Below, piece after piece: positions 8,203-12,614 of a stretch of 12,614 nucleotides of DNA. The position numbers were made by a program, and so were the translations under genes. The DNA lies in contig CAMLKW010000125.1 of assembly GCA_946480605.1 (NCBI GenBank), forward strand, positions 1 to 12,614, in the 5' to 3' direction. Each line of letters starts with the position of its first letter. The stretch's first letter is position 1. The stretch comes from an uncultured Roseateles sp. GTDB lineage: Bacteria; Pseudomonadota; Gammaproteobacteria; Burkholderiales; Burkholderiaceae. A model generated the notes under the pieces. It made no database searches and was not told where the DNA came from. It saw only the letters and a program-made list of their open reading frames with translations.

Positions 8203-9017
8203 TGGCACCTGCGCTGCGCGACCCCGCTTTGGGCCGGCGCTGGCTGGCGCTGCTGGCCGGCCTGGTGCTGCTGTGGCCGTTGCTGGTGTTCGCCGAGTTC
8301 AAGCCGTGGACGCTGTTCGACGAGCGCAGCCTGCGCGCGACGGGCCGCTTCCTGGCCGACTTCGTACCGCCGCGTGCGGATGCCGAGTTCCTGGTGCTGC
8401 TGGCGCGTGAAACCTGGCGCACGGTCGCCATCGCCACGGCCGGGTTGACGCTGGCGCTGGTCATCGCCGTGCCGCTGTCGCTGCTGTCCACGGCGCGGCT
8501 GTCGGCCAGCACGCTGGAGGGCCGCCCCGGCCCGGCGCGCTGGCTGCGCCGCGGCGTGCGCGCACTGCTGGTGGCGTTGCGCTCCATCCCGGAGCTGGTG
8601 TGGGCGCTGGTGTTCGTGCGCGTCGTGGGCCTGGGGCCGACGGCCGGCGTGCTGGCCATCGCCATCGCCTACGGCGGCATGCTGGGCAAGGTCTACGCCG
8701 AGATCCTGGAAAGCGCCGACGCCGCGCCCACGCAGGCCCTGCTGCGCGCCGGCAGCCCGCGCTGGCAGGCGCTGCTGTTCGGCGCGCTGCCCAGCAGTCT
8801 GCCCGAACTGCTGAGCTACACCGTCTACCGCTGGGAATGCGCGGTGCGCTCGTCGGTGGTGCTGGGCTTCGTCGGCGCAGGCGGCCTGGGCCAGCAGCTG
8901 GACAACGCGGCCAAGATGTTCGCGGGCGCCGAGGTCAGCGCGATCCTGCTGGTGTTCATCGCGCTGGTCATGCTGAGCGATGCGTTCAGCCGCTGGCTGC
9001 GCGGGAGGCTCGCATGA
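8202..9017 (+). CDS. PhnE-like ABC transporter permease (first copy)
   Basis: The 271-residue inner-membrane permease has an N-terminal hydrophobic helix (about residues 14-31), further helices around 73-95 and 118-160, and C-terminal helices after about 200. The cytoplasmic EAA-type coupling loop is at LLRAGSPRWQALLFGALP (180-197), followed by SYTVYRWE. The segments RSIPELVWA and GFVGAGGLGQ are typical of PhnE. The ATG at 8202 shares one base with the ATPase stop (TGATG). A GTG immediately before it (8199) is a possible alternative start. It is paralogous to the following gene, sharing the PELVWA, GLGP, YRWE and GAGGLGQ landmarks, so the channel is probably a heterodimer of the two. Confidence 0.92.
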   Translation: MAPALRDPALGRRWLALLAGLVLLWPLLVFAEFKPWTLFDERSLRATGRFLADFVPPRADAEFLVLLARETWRTVAIATAGLTLALVIAVPLSLLSTARLSASTLEGRPGPARWLRRGVRALLVALRSIPELVWALVFVRVVGLGPTAGVLAIAIAYGGMLGKVYAEILESADAAPTQALLRAGSPRWQALLFGALPSSLPELLSYTVYRWECAVRSSVVLGFVGAGGLGQQLDNAAKMFAGAEVSAILLVFIALVMLSDAFSRWLRGRLA

Positions 9018-9769
9018 GGATCAGTACCGCCGCCGTTTTGCTGGGCCTTGCCGCGCTGGTCATCGCCAGCTTCTGGTCGCTGGACCTGCAATGGGCCGCC
9101 TTCCTGGGGACCGATGCGCTGGCCAGCATGGGCCGCTTCGCGGTCAGTTTCTTCCCGCCCGAGACGGCGCCGGCCTTCCTCGCCAAGACGGGCACGGCGC
9201 TGCTGGAGACGCTGGCGATGTCGGCGCTGGGCACGCTGCTGGCCGTGGTGGGTGGCCTTGCTCTCGCGCTGCCGGCTTCGGGCAGCGGCCCGGCGCGGGC
9301 GCTCGCGCGGCTGGTGCTGAACGCGCTGCGCAGCGTGCCCGAGCTGGTGTGGGCGGCGCTGCTGCTCATCCTCGCCGGCCTGGGGCCGCTGCCGGGCACG
9401 CTGGCGCTGGCGCTGCACACCAGCGGCGTGCTGGGGCGGCTGTTCGCCGAGAGCTTTGAGAACGCGCCGGCCGACGCGGCCCTGTCGCTGCGCCAGCGCG
9501 GCGTGGGGCCGCTGAGCGTGTGGCTGTTCGCCACGCTGCCGCAGGCGCTGCCGCAGCTGGTCAGCTACACGCTGTACCGCTGGGAGAACAACATCCGCGC
9601 GGCCAGCGTGCTCGGCGTCGTGGGCGCCGGCGGGCTGGGCCAGATGCTGAGCTACCACCTGGGCCTGTTCCAGATGCGCGAAACGTGTACCGTGCTGGCC
9701 GGCATGATGGCGCTGGTGGGCCTGGTCGATGCGTTGTCCTGGGCCGTTCGCCGCCACCTCACCCGATGA
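9014..9769 (+). CDS. PhnE-like ABC transporter permease (second copy)
   Basis: This 251-residue inner-membrane permease is a diverged tandem paralogue of the preceding one. It has an N-terminal hydrophobic helix, then RSVPELVWA, an EAA-type loop LRQRGVGPLSVWLFATLP (159-176), SYTLYRWE and VGAGGLGQ near the C-terminal membrane segments. Two PhnE-like genes in tandem occur in several PhnD-type importers. The start overlaps the previous stop as ATGA, and the stop overlaps the nitroreductase start in the same way. It is about 20 residues shorter than the first copy, mainly because the region before the PELVWA segment is shorter. Confidence 0.92.
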   Translation: MRISTAAVLLGLAALVIASFWSLDLQWAAFLGTDALASMGRFAVSFFPPETAPAFLAKTGTALLETLAMSALGTLLAVVGGLALALPASGSGPARALARLVLNALRSVPELVWAALLLILAGLGPLPGTLALALHTSGVLGRLFAESFENAPADAALSLRQRGVGPLSVWLFATLPQALPQLVSYTLYRWENNIRAASVLGVVGAGGLGQMLSYHLGLFQMRETCTVLAGMMALVGLVDALSWAVRRHLTR

Positions 9770-10353
9770 ATCCAGAACCCCTGCTGCAGTCCCTGCTCGA
9801 CCGCTACTCGGTCGGCCCCAAGCACCTCGTCGAGCCCGGCCCGGGCGCCGAGCAACTCGCGCTGATGACGGCCGCCGCGTTGCGTGCGCCCGACCACGCC
9901 GAATTGGTGCCTTACCGCTTCAAATTGGTGCGCGACGACGCCAAAGCCGACATGGCCGCGCTGTTTGCCGATGCCGCCCGCGCGTCCGGCAAGGGCGAGG
10001 AGGGCGCAGCGCTGGACGCCGAGCGCGCGCTGCGCCCGCCGGTCACCGTGGCGGTGGTGGCACGCATCGACCTGGGCCATCCGCTGGTGCCGGCGCACGA
10101 ACAGTGGGCGGCGGTGGGCGGCGCGATCGGCAACTTCCTGCTGGCGGCGCATCTGCTGGGCTTTGGCGGCAAGATGCTCAGCGGCGCCAAGGTGCGCCAC
10201 CCCGCCATCGCTGCGGCCTTCTGCGAGCCTGGCGAGACCCTGGTCGGCTGGATCGCGCTGGGCACCCCGTCCCGCAAGCCCGCCGGCCCGTCCCGCAAGC
10301 CCGCCCCTGGGCAGGTGCTGATCGACTGGCACCTGCCTTGCAAGAGACACTGA
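9766..10353 (+). CDS. YdjA-like nitroreductase family protein
   Basis: The 195-residue flavoprotein of the nitroreductase superfamily (FMN, NAD(P)H-dependent) resembles E. coli YdjA. Shared landmarks are the N-terminal R13/S15 in [17 protein letters not shown], the RAPDH motif at 40-44, the FGGKMLSG segment aligning with YdjA FGGIWRSG, and the end motif [10 protein letters not shown]. In E. coli, ydjA is next to selD, so a relative ending a sel operon is notable. The in vivo substrate of YdjA-type enzymes is not established; reduction of selenium or another oxidised intermediate is speculative. The C-terminus contains a duplicated seven-residue unit (PSRKPAG then PSRKPAP) encoded by a 21-base tandem repeat. 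The start overlaps the permease stop as ATGA. A 77-base spacer follows, so this is probably the last gene of the formate dehydrogenase/sel unit. Confidence 0.9.
   Translation: MNPEPLLQSLLDRYSVGPKHLVEPGPGAEQLALMTAAALRAPDHAELVPYRFKLVRDDAKADMAALFADAARASGKGEEGAALDAERALRPPVTVAVVARIDLGHPLVPAHEQWAAVGGAIGNFLLAAHLLGFGGKMLSGAKVRHPAIAAAFCEPGETLVGWIALGTPSRKPAGPSRKPAPGQVLIDWHLPCKRH
10266..10305 (+). repeat. 21-base-period tandem duplication in the nitroreductase C-terminus
   Basis: CCCGTCCCGCAAGCCCGCC occurs at 10266-10284 and again at 10287-10305. The period is a multiple of three, so the frame is kept and PSRKPA is doubled. It lies after the conserved LGTP motif and is probably a neutral slippage expansion of the tail. 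Confidence 0.85.
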
Positions 10354-10430
10354 ACTATGGAACTCACTCCCCGAGTTCGGCTGGCTTTGCTGGCCGCTCG
10401 GTCTGACTCACAAATATCGAGCAAAGCGAG
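10354..10430. other. Spacer between the nitroreductase and ureA
   Basis: This 77-base spacer is the longest non-coding stretch in the window. It holds the first copy of the 19-base ureA-start repeat (10357-10375) and an 8-base inverted repeat (GCTTTGCT 10384-10391, AGCAAAGC 10420-10427). It also has a locally A+T-richer patch around 10404-10427. No T-tract follows the inverted repeat, so no rho-independent terminator is called. The patch containing CAAATAT is only a weak match to a promoter -10 box. A urease promoter here is possible but not shown. Confidence 0.5.
10357..10375 (+). repeat. 19-base direct repeat, upstream copy of the ureA start
   Basis: ATGGAACTCACTCCCCGAG is identical to the first 19 bases of ureA at 10431-10449; the copies are 74 bases apart. 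Similarity stops abruptly on both sides. The upstream ATG opens a frame (MELTPR then unrelated residues) that is out of phase with ureA, because 74 is not a multiple of three. Confidence 0.95.
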
Positions 10431-10449
10431 ATGGAACTCACTCCCCGAG
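10431..10449 (+). repeat. 19-base direct repeat, copy inside ureA
   Basis: This second copy forms the first six codons of ureA (MELTPR) plus one base. It is the functional copy, because the frame that follows encodes a complete urease gamma subunit. Confidence 0.95.
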
Positions 10450-10733
10450 AGAAAGACAAGCTGCTGCTGTTCACCGCAGCTCTGCTTGCCGAGCGCCGCA
10501 AGGCCCGCGGCCTCAAGCTCAACTACCCCGAGTCCGTCGCGCTCATCAGCGCCGCCATCCTCGAAGGTGCCCGCGACGGCAAGACCGTCGCCGCGCTGAT
10601 GAGCGAAGGCCGCACCGTGCTGACCCGCGCCGACGTCATGGACGGCATCGCCGAGATGATTCCCGAGATCCAGGTCGAAGCGACCTTCCCCGACGGCACC
10701 AAGCTCGTGACCGTCCACCAACCCATTGCCTGA
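10431..10733 (+). CDS. ureA: Urease gamma subunit UreA
   Basis: The 100-residue small structural subunit of the nickel urease (UreABC) hydrolyses urea in the cytoplasm together with beta and alpha. The sequence is a full-length family match: [19 protein letters not shown] at the start, [19 protein letters not shown], the [20 protein letters not shown] segment, and the LVTVHQPI end. No good Shine-Dalgarno sequence precedes the ATG; the bases just upstream (GCGAG) are too close. This is notable given the duplicated start upstream. ureD, often found directly before ureA in related clusters, is not here. ureJ starts nine bases after the stop. Confidence 0.98.
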   Translation: MELTPREKDKLLLFTAALLAERRKARGLKLNYPESVALISAAILEGARDGKTVAALMSEGRTVLTRADVMDGIAEMIPEIQVEATFPDGTKLVTVHQPIA

Positions 10734-10742
10734 AGACCGCCC

Positions 10743-11312
10743 ATGAAACTGCAACGCTGGATTGCGACCCTCCCTCTGCTGGCCGCCACCGCCGCCCAGG
10801 CCCACACCGGCGACCACAGCCACATGTCCAGCTTCGTCGACGGCATGCTGCACCCGCTGACCGGGCCCGACCACCTGGCCGCCATGCTGGCCGTGGGCAT
10901 CTGGAGCGCGATGGCGCTCAAATCACCGCTGCGCGCGCCCATCGCGTTCGCCGCCTCGCTGCTGGCTGGCGCGCTTTTGTCCATGTTCTTCGGCTGGCAC
11001 ATGCCGGCGATGGAAACCGCCATCACCGTGTCGCTGGCTGTGCTGGGCCTGCTGGTGGCGCTGCGCCTGGCCATGCCGCCGGCCGCGGGCGCGGCCACCG
11101 CGGCCATCCTGGCCTTCAGCCACGGCGCCGCGCATGGCCTGGAACTGCACGGCGCCACGGCGCTGGCCGGCATGGTGGTCGGCACCGCCGTGCTGCACGG
11201 TATCGGCCTTGCCATGGGCTGGAAGTTGCGCAACGCGCCGACGCTGGCCCGCGCGCTGCTGGGCGCCAGCGTCGCCGCGCTGGCCGTGGCCCGCGTCAGT
11301 GGGGTGGCCTGA
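10743..11312 (+). CDS. ureJ: HupE/UreJ family membrane protein, probable nickel import
   Basis: The 189-residue integral membrane protein begins with a cleavable-looking signal segment ending in AQA. A histidine-rich motif HTGDHSH (from residue 21) follows, then the family signature [12 protein letters not shown]. About five more hydrophobic helices complete the protein, with further conserved histidines ([22 protein letters not shown]). HupE/UreJ proteins are secondary nickel (or cobalt) permeases found in hydrogenase and urease clusters. Its place between ureA and ureB supports a role in supplying nickel to urease. The stop overlaps the ureB start as TGATG, so it is made together with the structural subunits. 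Transport has not been shown for this protein; the metal is inferred from context. Confidence 0.93.
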   Translation: MKLQRWIATLPLLAATAAQAHTGDHSHMSSFVDGMLHPLTGPDHLAAMLAVGIWSAMALKSPLRAPIAFAASLLAGALLSMFFGWHMPAMETAITVSLAVLGLLVALRLAMPPAAGAATAAILAFSHGAAHGLELHGATALAGMVVGTAVLHGIGLAMGWKLRNAPTLARALLGASVAALAVARVSGVA

Positions 11313-11617
11313 TGATTCCCGGCGAGCTGATCACCGCCGAGGGCGAGCACGAACTCAACCCCGGCCGCCGCACGCTGACGCTGAAGGTTGCCAATGCCGG
11401 TGAGCGGCCCATCCAGGTCGGCTCGCACTACCATTTCGCCGAGACCAACGCCGCCTTGAGCTTCGACCGCGAGGCCGCTCGCGGCATGCGCCTCAACATC
11501 TGCAGCGGCACGGCCGTGCGCTTCGAGCCCGGCCAGACGCGCACCGTCGAGCTGGTCGACCTCGGCGGCGACCGCGCTGTCTGGGGCTTCCGCGGTTTGG
11601 TGCAAGGCAAGCTATGA
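11312..11617 (+). CDS. ureB: Urease beta subunit UreB
   Basis: The 101-residue structural subunit of urease is a full family match. It starts [19 protein letters not shown] and carries [21 protein letters not shown], the [15 protein letters not shown] region, [21 protein letters not shown] and a short tail. The ATG shares one base with the ureJ stop, and the TGA overlaps the ureC start as ATGA. The length is typical of separate (unfused) bacterial UreB. Confidence 0.98.
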   Translation: MIPGELITAEGEHELNPGRRTLTLKVANAGERPIQVGSHYHFAETNAALSFDREAARGMRLNICSGTAVRFEPGQTRTVELVDLGGDRAVWGFRGLVQGKL

Positions 11618-12614
11618 AGATTTCCCGACGCGCCTACGCCGAGATGCTCGGCCCCACCGTCGGCGACAAGCTGCGCCTGGCCGACACCTCGCTCGTCATC
11701 GAGATCGAGCAGGACCTGACGCTGCGTGCCGGCGGCTACGGTGAAGAAGTGAAGTTCGGCGGCGGCAAGACCGTGCGCGACGGCATGGGCCAGTCGCAGC
11801 GTGTGAACGGGCCCGGCCCCGGCGACGCGGTGGACACCGTCATCACCAACGTCGTCATCGTCGACCACTGGGGCATCGTCAAGGCCGACATCGGCCTGCG
11901 CGGCTGCCGCATCTCGGCAATAGGCAAGGCCGGCAACCCCGACGTGCAGCCGGGCGTGGACATCGTCATCGGCCCCGGCACCGAAATCATCGCGGGCGAG
12001 GGCTTCATCGTGACGCCTGGCGCCATCGACACCCACATCCACTTCATCTGCCCGCAGCAGATCGAAGAGGCGCTGATGAGCGGTGTGACCACCATGATCG
12101 GCGGCGGCACCGGCCCTGCCACCGGCACGCTGGCCACCACCTGCACGCCAGGGCCGAGCCACATCGCCACGATGCTGAAGGCCGCCGAAGCCTTCCCGAT
12201 GAACCTCGGCTTCCTCGGCAAGGGCAACGCCAGCCGCCCCGAGGGTCTGATGCAGCAGATCGACGCCGGTGCCATCGGCCTGAAGCTGCACGAGGACTGG
12301 GGCACCACGCCCGCCGCCATCGACAACTGCCTCAGCGTGGCCGAGCTGACCGACACGCAGGTCGCCATCCACACGGACACGCTGAACGAAAGCGGCTTCG
12401 TCGAGGACACGATTGCCGCCTTCAGGGGCCGCACCATCCACAGCTTCCACACCGAAGGCGCGGGCGGCGGCCATGCGCCGGACATCATGAAGGTGGTGGG
12501 GGAGGCCAACGTGCTGCCCAGCTCCACCAATCCGACGCGACCGTTCACCGTCAACACGCTGGACGAGCACCTGGACATGCTGATGGTCTGCCATCACCTG
12601 GACGCCGGCATCGC
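11614..12614 (+). CDS. ureC: Urease alpha subunit UreC (3' partial)
   Basis: This is the catalytic, dinickel amidohydrolase subunit of urease; the first 333 of roughly 570 residues are present. Active-site residues follow the Klebsiella enzyme with a constant shift of seven: H141 and H143 (DTHIHF), K224 (the carbamylated nickel-bridging lysine in GLKLHEDWG), H253 (VAIHTDT), H279 (TIHSFHTEG), and the flap cysteine C326 with H327 (MVCHHLDAG). All are intact, so an active enzyme is expected. The gene runs off the right edge before the last nickel-binding aspartate. The start overlaps the ureB stop (ATGA). ureE/F/G are expected downstream. Confidence 0.98.
   Translation, partial: MKISRRAYAEMLGPTVGDKLRLADTSLVIEIEQDLTLRAGGYGEEVKFGGGKTVRDGMGQSQRVNGPGPGDAVDTVITNVVIVDHWGIVKADIGLRGCRISAIGKAGNPDVQPGVDIVIGPGTEIIAGEGFIVTPGAIDTHIHFICPQQIEEALMSGVTTMIGGGTGPATGTLATTCTPGPSHIATMLKAAEAFPMNLGFLGKGNASRPEGLMQQIDAGAIGLKLHEDWGTTPAAIDNCLSVAELTDTQVAIHTDTLNESGFVEDTIAAFRGRTIHSFHTEGAGGGHAPDIMKVVGEANVLPSSTNPTRPFTVNTLDEHLDMLMVCHHLDAGI

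Noticed and set aside
7574..8665. Minus-strand open frame of 363 codons opposite the ABC ATPase and first permease
   Set aside because: Ser/Arg/Ala/Pro-rich low-complexity product with no domain; the plus-strand transporter genes are clear.
6530..9769. Firm annotation as a phosphonate transporter (phnDCEE)
   Set aside because: Family resemblance is clear, but there are no phosphonate degradation genes nearby and the context is selenium-related, so the substrate is left open.
10382..10417. Promoter (sigma-70 or sigma-54 type) before ureA
   Set aside because: The TTTGCT and CAAATAT boxes match the sigma-70 consensus poorly, and the TGGC...TTGC spacing is too short for sigma-54.
10384..10427. 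Inverted repeat as a rho-independent terminator after the nitroreductase
   Set aside because: The 8-base arms are 28 bases apart and no T-tract follows, so the structure does not fit an intrinsic terminator.
10357..10599. 80-codon plus-strand frame beginning at the upstream copy of the ureA start
   Set aside because: It runs out of phase through ureA and becomes a Ser/Pro/Ala-rich shadow. Only the first six codons resemble a real gene, and they are the repeat.
11428..12597. Minus-strand open frame opposite ureB/ureC
   Set aside because: Mirror of strongly conserved urease codons; the composition is typical of antisense shadows in G+C-rich DNA.
3..12614. Hidden selenoprotein with an in-frame UGA in this window
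   Set aside because: All recognised genes have family-length products ending at their stops, and no frame resumes a conserved domain after a UGA. The expected selenoprotein (formate dehydrogenase alpha) lies upstream.

Overview
The window is very G+C-rich, and every credible gene lies on the + strand. Protein content and gene order (a membrane formate dehydrogenase, a complete SelA/SelB/tRNA-Sec set, and urease genes with a ureJ inserted between ureA and ureB) suggest a betaproteobacterium, probably Burkholderiales. That assignment is inferred from protein style and composition; no marker gene is present.

Region 1 (1-2291) is the 3' end of a formate dehydrogenase-N/O operon. It holds the C-terminal part of the iron-sulfur beta subunit (fdxH), the cytochrome b556 gamma subunit (fdnI type) and the accessory protein fdhE. 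The catalytic alpha subunit, usually a selenoprotein with an in-frame UGA, should lie upstream of the window. Region 2 (2291-5682) is the selenocysteine machinery: selA, selB and the 96-nt tRNA-Sec gene selC. The first base of selC directly follows the selB stop codon.

Region 3 (5701-10353) is the most interesting part. It encodes a stand-alone GcvH-like lipoyl-carrier protein, a DsrE-like protein with a single cysteine, a four-gene PhnD/PhnC/PhnE/PhnE-type ABC importer and a YdjA-like nitroreductase. All are in the same direction as selABC and mostly overlap by 1-4 bases. The position, the known E. coli ydjA-selD neighbourhood and the oxyanion-binding type of importer together suggest a selenium acquisition and delivery cassette: uptake of a selenium oxyanion, its reduction, and hand-over on protein thiols towards selenophosphate synthesis for the formate dehydrogenase. 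This is inference. selD is not in the window.

Region 4 (10354-12614) starts with a 77-base spacer containing an exact 19-base copy of the first bases of ureA. It continues with ureA, ureJ, ureB and the first two thirds of ureC. ureD, which often precedes ureA in related clusters, is absent here, so the spacer may be a recombination junction.

The layout is compact. The ATGA, GTGA and TGATG overlaps and short gaps from 1 to 10353 suggest one long transcription unit linking a selenoenzyme, selenocysteine synthesis and decoding, and the putative selenium supply genes. I found no convincing promoter or rho-independent terminator. No stretch of 300 bases lacks a gene.
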